Assembly: GCF_020497125.1 (NCBI RefSeq)
Contig: NC_059077.1
Span: 19,538,840-19,602,839, forward strand
Reading direction: 5' to 3'
DNA: 64,000 nt
Origin: Mauremys mutica
Taxonomy: Eukaryota > Chordata > Testudines > Geoemydidae
Part shown: positions 1 to 11,415 of the stretch, in pieces
Layout: every line of letters begins with the position of its first letter
How positions within the stretch are numbered: position 1 is the stretch's first letter
Notes under the pieces: generated by a model
Told to the model about the DNA's origin: nothing
Database searches by the model: none
The model's input: the letters and a program-made list of their open reading frames with translations, nothing else
Made by a program: the position numbers and the translations under genes

Positions 1-9
1 CGGGCTGTC

Positions 10-1828
10 GTGTCGGCGGGAAAGCCGGCCAGAATGACTCGGCCGCCCTCTCTGGACAGACGACATGGACGGCACACCCGGTCCCGGTCACGTTCCCGGT
101 CCCATGGCAGATCTCCGTCCCGTCGCTCGCGATCTCGGCACCGCTCGCCATCGCGGTACCGATCGCCGTCGAGACGTCGGTCGCAGTCCCGGTACCCCTC
201 GTCATCGCGGTACTGGTCGCACTCCCGGCGTCGCACCAGGTCCAGGTTGCCATCGTGTCGGCACCGGCGGAGGTCTCCGTCCCGGCACCGCTCCCGGCAC
301 CGCGACTCGCGCGGCCACTCCCGGCACCGCAGATCCGGATCCAGGTCGAGCTCCCGGCACCGGTCGAGCTCCCGGCACCGTGACGGACGTCGCTCCCGGT
401 CGCCATCCCGGTACCGAGCGGACCAGCATGCCATCCGGGGACAGACTGCCTTATTCGGCGGCGCACTCCGTCAGCGCCTCGGCACCTCCATGGCCATCCC
501 GCCCCGCGTTGGTCGCTTCCGGGACGGAAGGCTACGGCCACCTGCCGCCCACCCCACAGGGCCATCCTCAAGGGGCACAGCCGTGGGGCTTCTGGGTTCC
601 CTGGGCCCAGTATGAGGCTCAGGGGGTGCCATTCCCCCCGAGAGCCCCGGCGTCCGAGCGCAGGGTACCAGAGGCGACAATCAGCCGACCGGCCCCTTCG
701 CCACCAGGCGCGGGTTCCATACCGCCTGAACCCCAGGGGCACGCACAGCCCGACCCTCCTGACGAGCAGACAGCGGACCCTTCGTCGGAGGCGGTCATCC
801 AGGGCTTATCCTCCTCGTCCTCACCTGACAAAGCGGTGGCCGGAGCGTCGACCAAGGAGCCTCCGCCCATAGACTTGAAGGCGCACCAGGACCTACTTCG
901 CCACGTGGCAACGGCTATGGATCTCCCGGTGGCGGAGGTCCAGGAGGACGAGGACCCCATAACGAATGTCGTTGGGGCAGAGGTTCCAGTGCGCGTCGCA
1001 TTGCCATTCGTGCGGACGATTCAAAAGAATGCCACCACACTCTGGCAGACGCCTGCGTCCGTCCCTCCTACGGCCCGTGGGGTTGAGCGCAAATACTCTG
1101 TCCCTCCCACGGGCTATGAGTATCTATATACTCACCCGACCCCGGACTCGTTGGCCGTGCAGTCGGTCAACGACAGGGAGAGGCACGGCCAACCTGCCCC
1201 TGCGCCCAAATCGAAGGATGCGCGGCGTATGGATCTGCTAGGCCGCAAGGTCTATTCTGCTGGCGGACTGCAGATGCGTATCGCCAATCAGATGGTCCTC
1301 CTCACCAGGTACGTCTTCGACATCATGGCGTCCCTGGCGAAATTTACGGAGCTCCTGCCAACAGCCTCCCGCCAAGAGTTCGCGGCGATGTTGGACGAGG
1401 GAAGGCGATCATCTAGGTCCTCCATCACGGCCGCCCTCGACGCTGCGGACTCCGGAGCTCGGACCTTAGCCTCCGGCGTGACGATGCGGCGCATCGCCTG
1501 GCTGCAGTCCTCTACCCTGCCGCCGGAGGTCCAATACACACTGCAGGACCTGCCGTTTGACGGGCAAGGTCTCTTCTCCGAAAAGACGGATTCCCGGATC
1601 CAGACCCTAAAGGACGGTCGCGTTGCCATCCGCACCCTAGGGATCCACACGCCGGCAACTCAGCGCAGGTCCTTCCGGCAGCAACCCTCCCGGCCCTTCT
1701 ACCAGCAACGCTATCGGCCGTACAATAGCTGGCGACCGACCACAAACCGCCGTTGTCCTTCCGGCAATAGGCGTACCCAGGGTCAGGCCTCTTCCAAGGC
1801 CCCTCAGGGGGCCAAGCAGGCCTTTTGA
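10..1828 (+). pseudogene. DIRS Gag-like protein, RS-rich N-terminus, frameshifted
   Basis: Two frames share the protein. From 10 to about 430 one frame encodes an Arg-Ser-rich segment with dozens of SR/RS dipeptides. From about 430 to 1828 another frame encodes the rest, with a Ser-rich acidic stretch (SSSSSPDK) and a basic, Arg/Tyr/Gln-rich C-terminus. The longest single ORF runs from 65 to 1828 (587 aa), but its first 120 residues (GTP/GRAP-rich) look like an off-frame reading of the RS region. The role is inferred as RNA binding and particle formation, from its position before the RT and its basic tail. The frame switch near 400-440 is either an indel or a recent shift in this copy. Confidence 0.75.
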
Positions 1829-1913
1829 TGGGACGCTCGAGGACGGCCCATCACTCTCCCTACCGGATCCTTCCCCTTTATTTTACAACTGCCTCTCCCA
1901 TTTCTTTTCGGCG

Positions 1914-3741
1914 TGGTCCCAGTTAACAACGGACAACTGGGTGCTTCAAACAATCCAGTCGGGATACCGCCTTCAGTTTGTTTCGCGCCCCCCTTCCCAC
2001 CCACCCTCCCTGTCCCTCTTCAGGGACCCCTCTCACGAGCAATTCCTCCTACAAGAGGTCCAGACTCTGTTGAGCGTGGGTGCCATAGAGGCAGTGCCTC
2101 AAGACAGGCGGGGCAGGGGATTCTATTCCCGTTATTTTCTCATCCCCAAAGCGAAAGGAGGGCTACGTCCTATCCTGGACCTTCGCGAGCTGAACAAGTA
2201 CCTGCTCAAGCCCAAGTTTCGCATGGTCACCCTGGGGACCATCATTCCCTCTCTGGATCCGGGAGACTGGTTTGCCGCCCTCGACATGAAGGACGCGTAC
2301 TTCCATGTCGCGATCTACCCTCCCCATCGACGTTACCTACGTTTCGTGGTGAACAACGCACACTACCAGTTCGCAGTGTTGCCATTCGGCCTATCCACCA
2401 CACAGAGGGTGTTTACCAAGTGCATGGCAGTGGTTGCCGCAGCCCTCCGCCGTCGTCGGATACATGTCTACCCGTATCTCGACGACTGGCTAATCTCGAC
2501 AACTGGTGATGGGCCAGTTGACAGACATACTGTCCCTCTTCCGATGGCTCGGTCTTCTCATCAACACCGAGAAGTCCACCTTGATCCCGTCGCAGCAGGT
2601 AGAGTTCATTGGAGCGGTCCTCGACTCCTCGCTGGCCCGGGCTTGCCTACCGCGATCTCGACATCAGACGATGGTCTCCCTCATCCGGGGCCTCGTCTCC
2701 TTCCCGACCACGATGGTGCGCTCATGTCTCCACCTCCTGGGCCACATGGCATCATGCACGTACGTCGCCGCGTACGCGCAGCTTCATCTCCGCCCATTCC
2801 AGACTTGGCTCGCGTCGGTGTACCGGCCGCATCGAGATCCCATCGATATGGTGGTCACAGTCTCCAGGCCAACACTCGAGTCCCTCACATGGTGGCTGGA
2901 CCCGGAGATTGTCTGTGCGGGAGTTCCGTTCCATCCTCCTCGCCCGTCCGCCACTCTGACCACGGATGCCTCGGCGCTCAGTTGGGGAGCTCACCTGGGC
3001 GATCTTCACACCCAAGGCCTGTGGTCGCCCCAGGAGCTCACTCTGCACATCAATGTCCGCGAGCTGCGAGCGATCCGTCTGGCTTGTCGCACCTTCTGCA
3101 CCCACCTGCAAGGCCGCTGTGTGACAGTGTTCACGGACAATACATCAGCAATGTTCTATGTGAACAAGCAGGGCGGAGCCCGCTCTTCCCTCCTCTGCAA
3201 GGAAGCGATGCTCCTGTGGGACTTCTGCGTGACCCACTCCATTCACCTAGAAGCGTCCTTTCTTCCGGGAGTGCAGAACACGCTGGCCGACCATCTCAGC
3301 AGGTCTTTCTTCTCCCACGAGTGGTCTCTCCGTCCCGACGTCGTGCTCTCAATCTTCTGCAGATGGGGGTTTCCCCAAGTAGACCTATTTGCATCCAAGG
3401 CGAACAGGAAGTGCCACCGGTTCTGCTTGTTCCGGGGTCACGCGCCGGGATCCCTGTCGGACGCCTTCCTGTATTCCTGGAAGGATCACCTCCTCTATGG
3501 CTTCCCTCCGTTCCCGCTCGTCCATCGAGTATTACAGAAGCTTCGGAGGGACAGAGCTTCTATCATTCTCGTAGCTCCGGCCTGGCCGAGGCAGCATTGG
3601 TACTCCCTGCTGCTCGAGCTCTCCATTCGGGATCCCATCCCCCTCCTGTTGTGGCCGGACCTCATTACTCAGGACTTCGGCAGACTCCGCCATCCGAGCC
3701 TCCAGTCCCTCCATCTTACAGCTTGGTACCTGAGTGGTTGA
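1914..3741 (+). pseudogene. DIRS reverse transcriptase-RNase H, one frameshift
   Basis: The first frame carries RT landmarks: LDLRELNKYL, then motif A ALDMKDAYFH, then motif C YLDDWLI at 2475-2495. Right after motif C the reading moves to another frame, open from 2506 to 3741. It continues with the RT thumb and an RNase H domain showing TTDASALSWG (Asp near 2965), VRELRAI (Glu), FTDNTSAM (Asp, near 3130) and NTLADHLSR (Asp). All four RNase H acidic residues are present. The ORF is open upstream of the GTG at 1941, back past 1914, so the true start is unclear. A single small indel at about 2497-2506 explains the break. Confidence 0.88.
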
Positions 3742-4785
3742 CCCACGCAGAGAGGGACTGTTCAGTGACAGTTCAGCAAGTCCTCCTAGAGAGCAGAAAG
3801 CCTTCCACTCGCTCCACCTATCTGGCGAAATGGAAGCGGTTCGCGCTCTGGTGTGACCAGCGAGGCCTCAATCCGTTCGTGGTCCCTGTCCCTACCATCC
3901 TGGACTACCTCTGGTACCTTAAGGAGCAAGGTCTTGCGGTCTCCTCCTTGAGAGTTCACCTGGCAGCAGTGTCCGCCTTTCGTCCATCCATGGAAGGTCG
4001 GTCCATCTTCTCTAACCAGATGGTTTCCCGCTTCCTTAAAGGCCTGGACCGCTTGTATCCGCCGGTGCGGCGTCCTGCCCCGACCTGGGATTTGAACCTC
4101 GTGCTGGCCAAGCTGATGGGTCCTCCTTTCGAGCCCTTAGCCACGTGCTCCCTGCTCTACCTCTCCTGGAAGACGGCCTTCCTCGTCGCCATTACATCAG
4201 CGAGACGAGTCTCTGAGCTACGCGCTCTGATGGTTAGTCCGCCATACACCGTTTTCCACGGGGACAAGGTGCAGCTTCGACCACATCCGGCTTTCCTCCC
4301 AAAAGTGGTGTCAGCCTTCCACCTCAATCAGGAGCCTCCCGGTCTTCTTCCCGAAGCCGCATGCCTCGCCTCGGGAGCAACAGCTTCACACCCTCGACGT
4401 CCGCAGGGCGCTCGCTTTTTACATCGAGCAGACGAAGCCCTTCCGGCGTTCGACCCAGCTGTTCGTAGCGGTGGCTGACCGTATGAAAGGCGAGCCGATC
4501 TCCTCACAGCGGGTTTCCTCATGGGTTACAGCATGCATTCGGACATGCTACGAGCTTGCTCGCGTGCCACCATGCCGCCTCACCGCTCACTCGACGAGAG
4601 CGCACGCCTCGTCTGCCGCCTTCCTGGCCCATGTTCCCATCCAGGACATCTGTCGAGCGGCCACCTGGTCTTCGGTCCACACCTTCGCCTCCCACTACGC
4701 GTTGGTGCAGCACTCTCGAGACGACGCAGCCTTCGGCTCCGCAGTATTACATTCCGCCACGTCTCACTCCGACCCCACCGCCTAG
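3720..4785 (+). pseudogene. DIRS tyrosine recombinase, one frameshift
   Basis: This is the phage-integrase-like enzyme that inserts the circular DIRS cDNA. The N-terminal SAM-like part starts around VPEWLTHAERD and continues through STRSTYLAKWKRF. The first catalytic Arg lies in SARRVSELRAL (about 4200). The C-terminal half, in another frame, shows HSTR (His-x-x-Arg), a conserved Trp and HYAL (catalytic Tyr) before the TAG at 4783-4785. The frame changes near 4335-4345. It overlaps the end of the RNase H ORF in a different frame, as is usual in DIRS elements. An open but meaningless reading runs through 2510-3700 in the YR frame and inflates the apparent ORF to 845 aa. Confidence 0.88.
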
Positions 4786-4807
4786 GTAAGGCTTGGGAAT
4801 CACCTGA

Positions 4808-5148
4808 CTGGAATGCATAGGAGCAATCACTCGAAGAAGAAAAGACGGTTACTCACCGTAGTAACTGTTGTTCTTCGAGATGTGTTGCTCCTATCCATTC
4901 CAGACCCGCCCTCCTTCCCCACTGTCGGAGTAGCCGGCAAGAAGGAACTGAGGAGCGGACGGGCCGGCTGAGGTATATAACAGGCGCCATAGCGGCGCCA
5001 CTCCAGGGGGCGCCAGCCGGCCCGCCGGAGTTGCTAGGGTAAAAAAGTTCCGAGATGCCGTGCACGCGCGGCGCGCACACCTGTCTGGAATGGATAGGAG
5101 CAACACATCTCGAAGAACAACAGTTACTACGGTGAGTAACCGTCTTTT
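4808..5148. repeat. DIRS right-end block: one direct and two inverted copies of the terminal repeat
   Basis: 4840-4904 and 5084-5148 are exact reverse complements over 65 bp, with a 179-bp GC-rich loop between them. A third, diverged copy lies at 4808-4838 in the same orientation as the right arm. It shares GAATG-ATAGGAGCAA and TCGAAGAA with that arm but has a substitution and a short gap. DIRS elements use such complementary ends to circularise. The right arm marks the outer edge of the element. Confidence 0.85.
4974..4980 (+). promoter_or_regulatory. TATA-like box inside the DIRS terminal loop
   Basis: TATATAA stands alone in a GC-rich 179-bp loop between the two inverted arms. Retroelement ends usually carry the promoter, so this is a plausible core promoter. 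The motif is nearly symmetrical and direction cannot be decided from sequence. Confidence 0.35.
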
Positions 5149-5480
5149 CCCTCCATCCGCTAGTCCAGTAACACCATCAAAGAAAATTAGGTTGGTTCAG
5201 CATGATTTGTTCTTGACAAATCCATGTTGACTATTTCCTATAACCATATTATCCTACAGATGCTTACAAATTGTTCCAGTATTTTTCCAAGTAACTAAGT
5301 TAGGTTTACTGGTCTGTAATTCCTTGGGCCCTCTTTGTTCCCCTTTTTAAAGATGGTGTATTATGTTTGCCCTTCTCCAGTCCTCTGGAAATTCACCTAT
5401 CTTCCATGAGTTCTGTTATGGCATTGGGACCACTCTTGTTCTGTCATGCAGATATACTCCATCCAAAAGGTCTTTTCCAT
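5149..5480 (-). mobile_element. Decayed CR1-clade LINE fragment (RT region)
   Basis: Read on the minus strand, it gives scraps of a CR1 reverse transcriptase in order: a stretch like EDWRRANIVPIFKKG, then NYRPV-like, then NSQHGFVKNKSC followed by TNLI. The intact LINE at 25-28.9 kb has the equivalent blocks (ANVTPIFKKG and NSQHGFCKGKSC). Many stops and indels are present. It abuts the DIRS right arm exactly, so the DIRS element probably inserted into or beside this LINE. Confidence 0.7.
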
Positions 5481-6524
<1,044 letters not shown>

Positions 6525-7537
6525 AGTCAGGTTCTCTATTGCTAGATATACATTTTTTTGTTGTAAAATTCCCTGTAATTCTTTCTCTGTTCTTTTGTAA
6601 CACTGGATTACCCACACCAGTGCCTATATAAATCATCCAGTGGGACCAGCCAGACTGCAACATTTCTGCATGGTTCCCTAGAGCAGAATCTTGCTTGTGC
6701 CAGCTATTGATTCAGAGGTATGCCCACCAGCTCAACCAAGTGTGGTTATTCTATCATCATGTAGTTTTTCCTTGCTGTTAATAGGAGGGACGAAGATGGC
6801 TATTGGGAATGCTCTTGTTGCTTGGTGCAACAGAAGCTGAAAAAAATCAGTAACACTGAGGTTGCGCTCCTTGACTAGATCAGCATTTTCAGGAATCATA
6901 CCCCAATCTCTGAAGTTGGGCTGAATCAAGTCACTTTTGCATTTTAGACTGAAGTAATGCAGAGCAGTCCTAATTATAAATATTATTTTCCTTTTGAAGT
7001 TCTTAAAGAATCTTATTGTTTACCAAAAAGGTTCTATGTTTACATGTACTTTCTTCTAGTGACTATAGGGTGATCAGTGGGTGAGGTGTCATAGGCTTTA
7101 GCAGTTAGCTTCTTGGGGATAACTGCCATGGGATTCCTGAGAAAGTATATGAGGAAGTAGGTTTTCAGGACAAGAGTAGCCTTTGTTCTCATTTTGAAGA
7201 AGCATATTTCCTCAGATAAAGTTTAAATTCTTGATTGAATTGGAAGTTATGGCATACTAGGTCATTGTTTTTGTGACCTGGAAGAAAGAATTGAGCAGTC
7301 AACATGTAAATACCAAGAATCTCTTAAAGAGGGGGAAAGGAAACTTGAAAAAAAGAATACTTATGCACAAAGGTGTGTTTTTTCTGTATTCCCTTTGCTT
7401 CTACTGCAGCTATTTATATTTTAAAAAGAGCTTTCTCTTTCCCACTGGTGCTGGAACTTGCAGGGAAATGAGAATCCTGCATTTATGCCATCACATCCTG
7501 TTGCTGTATAAATTATTGCAGTGTTGCAAACTCACAG
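6525..7537. other. Unique DNA, nothing recognised
   Basis: There are only short frames and no terminal repeats. A polypyrimidine-AG region at 7500-7537 precedes the exon candidate that follows. Confidence 0.4.
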
Positions 7538-7643
7538 TTTGGCTTCATTGAAGGATTGAGGAGTAAAAATGCAAATATGCTTGATGGAAACACAGATATC
7601 ATTGATATTGAGCAACTGAAAAATTATGGCAAATATGTAAAAG
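7538..7643 (+). other. Candidate internal exon, 106 bp
   Basis: The segment is bounded by CTCACAG on the left (an alternative AG lies at 7520-7521) and by AAG then GTGAGT on the right, which is a consensus donor. One frame is open throughout and reads about 35 residues including FGFIEGLRSKNANMLDGN and DIEQLKNYGKYVK. The composition is protein-like and both splice sites are good. I do not recognise the protein. It is on the same strand as the 6321 candidate, but no joint gene model can be proven. Confidence 0.35.
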
Positions 7644-10600
7644 GTGAGTTAGTTGTTATTTGAGTCCAATATATTTAAACATTTTCCCCAGTAAGAGAAT
7701 TCTTCTGTAATGTTGTCATTGTTCACATTTTCCCTCTTTCTTACATATCTAATTTTGTGAAATATCTAATAATGTGAAAAATATGCTGGTTTATGTGTAA
7801 AGTAAAACAAAAATCCAAAAAATACTATTTTATTTAAATGTATTAATATAAGTGTTTGTACAGCTTTTAGTTTCTTTGCCATTTTTGTCTGGAAAGCTCA
7901 CAAAAGAGAGAAGGCTCACATTAAATGATGACACATAACGTTAAAGGTGGGACTTGCCAGAAAATCCAACAGAATGGGAATAAATGAACAAAGAAAATAA
8001 TGGCTTCTAAATTTCAAATGCATTTTTTTCTAGCGGCAGTCTGTATAGTACACTATACATGAAAGTAGGATCTACAGTCCAGTATCAACATATCTGTTGT
8101 TTACTATAATTTTTACGAACAAAGTAAGAAATTAAGACCATTAGGAATGTTTATCTCATATTGCTGTAAATTTTATTCTTTCCAACTATGGCAAGGCTGT
8201 AGTATATAGTGGTGGTAAAATTCTGTAGTAGAATTTTTGATGCTTTTCTGTAAAGTAAACTTATACAACATGCATGTACATTGTATTTATAAAGAGAGAG
8301 ATATGTAGGCCTCCATGACAAGAAGCAAAGAAATACACAGCATATACACGATTTGTCTGTAGAATCAAATGCTATAGTGCTACATTTAAGTACAGGCATA
8401 TGAGGAAAATTAAAAGGTACATTTTATTCATTCTTCCATAGGCATTCCAAAGTCATATTTACTTATGTTATAATATTTTTCAAGTACATATATGTAAAAG
8501 CTAAATGGAAACACATTAGCACTGGATATGCTAAAGAAGATTTTCTTTAGTATGCAGTAAAATATCTTGCATTACATGTATAATAAAAAGTTTGCTTTAA
8601 ACTATAAATTTAATGGATTACAAAAAATTGTAAAAGAAAGGGGGCAATCTACTTCCAGTACTGAACAATAGTTAAATGTAGCAAAAGCTAAATTAGCAAA
8701 ATTTTCAGAAGATTATGACAACTTCTGCAAATGTTTTATACAATACATCTAGCGCAACAGTCAGGATTACACTCTAATGTGGAGTTAGTGTTAGTTGGCT
8801 AGAAAACACAGTAATGCTTAGGGGGTGGAAATAGATTATCTCACCGCTTAACTAATATTTGCACATTAGTTAAACACAAATCTCCATTTCAGTGACTTTG
8901 TCAACCCTACTCCCAAATTTCATCACAGATTAGATTTCTCAGCACTGCAGTAAAATTTGTGTTGTCATTCCAGTGTAAGCTTTTAGTATTTTATTGATTT
9001 GTTAGTACTGTATTTGGACTTGTCCTTGTAAATGTGGAGACATATGTGGCTTTATTGGCGGTTTACAAGCTAAAGATGACATGATGAGATAACTGTATGA
9101 AAATGTTGTAATGATTGAAGTCACTGTGTATGGTAAATGATGAAAATGTTTGCCTCTCAAGAAATTTCTTGATGATTCCACTTAAATGCTACCGTATGTA
9201 CTAATGCTATGTACATATGTTTGTGAAATAAAAACTGAATAGTATTGAAGGATATTGTTCCTATATTATCATCCTAACTGTGATGTCATGCATCCTTAGT
9301 TCCATGACTTACTTGACATTCATTTTTATTTTTCTTATGCACAGAAATAAATTCTTACATTTATTTGAATAAGGTTACAATTCACAAAGTTGGATGAAGA
9401 TTCATGTTCAAGAAACTCAAGGCCTCCTTAACAAAAAAGGAAGTCGGAAAGTGCTGAGGGAAAGCCATTATCTCTTCTGTCTATGAGAACAGTCTGAGTC
9501 AACCAGTTAAAGAGAATGATGATCTTCCAGAACCTCAACAACACCGTCTGTAATATGTGTAAAGCTACGCTCTCTTCTTGTTATTCCAGTCCTAGATCTC
9601 TCTTAAGAGGGAGAGTAATTGAACCATATTATGCGTCGAGATTTTCTGACATGGCCTACTGTCCATTGGGAGCTGAGCTGAGATTATTAAATTTGTTTAG
9701 TATAATAATACTTTGTTTGGATTTGAATTTGCATCTCCCGTAGTAAAAAAGCATGATTGCATTTGAGCAAGAATAACAAAATTGATCATTATTGCTTAAA
9801 AAGGTTTACAGCATAAGCAGTAAATGTAATCTTTCTCTTAGTGTTCAGATAAGATAGTACAGTTTGAATTGAGTCAATCATTTACATAACAAGACTTCAA
9901 AAAAATAGATAAACACAAAAGGAGTTGGTTGCAACATATTTGAGTACTCAATTTTCAAGGTGTGTGTGTTAAAATCATTCATGACTTAAATATTTTCTCA
10001 TAGGTAAAACATGCTCAATAACAGTTGTGTTGGTGATCACATAAACTGATCAAATGTGGAAAGGGCATGACATTAATAGGAAGGTAAAGCCAGGCAGTGC
10101 TGGATGAACTTTCACCTTTCACCTCTTCAGCTGACAGACAGAGTTGAGTGTTGAAAAATCAATACTTAGGAGCCAGGAGGGAAATATTTTCAACCTCTAA
10201 CTAGAGAATGTATTTTGACAAGGCCAAGATAATCCAAGCTGCACAGGAGAAAGAGAAACGAAGACTCATTTTTAAAGCTTGACACTTCAAGGTGTTTTTG
10301 TACAATGGTTTAGAGAAAGTGTCGATACATACAAATACCAAAGGTCAAAAAGAAAAGCCAGAAGAATTTCAAAAATTAGATGCACACTGTTTCCTTGCTG
10401 TTTACTTTACAGAATAAAGACTACAGTTAGATTTAGCTTGTAAATATACTTTTAAATTAAGTGATCTCAGAATTTACCAGCTCACCCTGATTTACTAGAA
10501 ATTAGAAAATACCAGAAGTCTGTATTTTGCCTTAAGCACTTTAATTATGTGGTAAATCTGCTTACTGCCTGCTATATATCTATAGTCAAGCACTTTTATT

Positions 10601-11233
10601 ATTTATGATTTGGCATGATTTCATTTTGATGCGAAATGATCAATATTTGTCATTTATGCAGCAATGTAATATTTTCTTCCTTGGGTAATTTAATATCTGG
10701 TTTTATATATGGTGTGCACCATATAGAATTTTTTAAATTTCTATAGTACATTTTTTACACCAAAGCTGCTTTACAAATCAACTAATTGCTGGTGGTGCGG
10801 AGACCATTTTGTCTTTAGTGATAGCTCTTACCTTTATAATCAATGGTATTGAGAGATGGAATGGAATTTCCCCTACACCTTTGTAAAGTATTATAGAATC
10901 TTTAGCATGGACAACCACCAGAAAAGGGTAGAATATAGAAGGATCCAAAGGCTTATACATGTATTGCAGTGTTGGTACTGATTAGGAATATAAATTCAAG
11001 TCCTAGGATTGGACATAAATCCACACCTTTAACTCAGAGGTGAGATACCATATGAAGACTAGTTTTACATGAAAAAAATTGCAGGTCAGAATAATGTAAA
11101 TGATCAAATTTGTGCATGGGGGCATTTAATACAAAGCGTAATAGTACTGTCATGAAATGTTGTCTAGAGCACAGCAGTGTTTTGTACAGCCGGGAGAGAG
11201 GAGGGAATGTATGATAGACCGTGATCTGAATGC
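7644..11233. other. AT-rich non-coding DNA
   Basis: No protein-like ORF or recognisable transposon was seen. 9225-9235 contains GAAATAAAAACTG, a possible polyadenylation signal, which would be compatible with a long 3' UTR downstream of the candidate exons. That is speculation. Nothing else stands out. Confidence 0.35.
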
Positions 11234-11245
11234 AAGTTGAAGTGA

Positions 11246-11403
11246 CAGGTTTCAGAGTAGCAGCCGTGTTAATGTGTATCCGCAAAAAGAACAGGAGTAC
11301 TTGTGGCACCTTAGAGATTAAAACAAACTTATTTGAGCATAAGCTTTCGTGGGCTACAGCCCACTTCATCGGATGCATAGAATGGAACATATAGTGAAGA
11401 GAT
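11246..11403 (-). mobile_element. Truncated Penelope-like element tail with 12-bp target duplication
   Basis: This 158-bp insertion is flanked on both sides by AAGTTGAAGTGA (11234-11245 and 11404-11415). Its sequence (GGTTTCAGAGTAGCAGCC, then TTTGAGCATAAGCTTTCGTG) matches the 3' end of the PLE at 18544-22738, which shares the ACTAACA-like and TTTGAGCATAAG blocks. It is a 5'-truncated copy on the minus strand, with no coding sequence. Confidence 0.8.
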
Positions 11404-11415
11404 AAGTTGAAGTGA

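Larger units (their letters stand above)
1..5148 (+). mobile_element. DIRS-type tyrosine recombinase retrotransposon, left end outside window
   Basis: The order is Gag-like ORF, reverse transcriptase with RNase H, then a tyrosine recombinase, ending in an inverted-repeat block. This is the architecture of DIRS elements, which integrate with a YR enzyme instead of an integrase. GC content and codon use differ sharply from the AT-rich DNA that follows. The left terminal repeat is not in the window. Each of the three proteins needs at least one frame change to be read through, so this copy looks inactive. The exact 65-bp inverted repeat at its right end argues that it is not very old. Confidence 0.9.

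Noticed and set aside
65..429. N-terminal part of the 587-aa Gag ORF and the opposing minus ORF
   Set aside because: Gly/Pro/Thr-rich shadow of the Arg-Ser-rich frame in GC-rich DNA.
1941..4478. 845-aa continuous ORF as a RT-recombinase fusion protein
   Set aside because: The middle (about 2510-3700) is an off-frame reading of RNase H coding sequence; only its ends have family motifs.
8151..8399. 82-aa minus-strand ORF as a gene
   Set aside because: Cys-rich random reading in AT-rich DNA, no splice sites or family resemblance.
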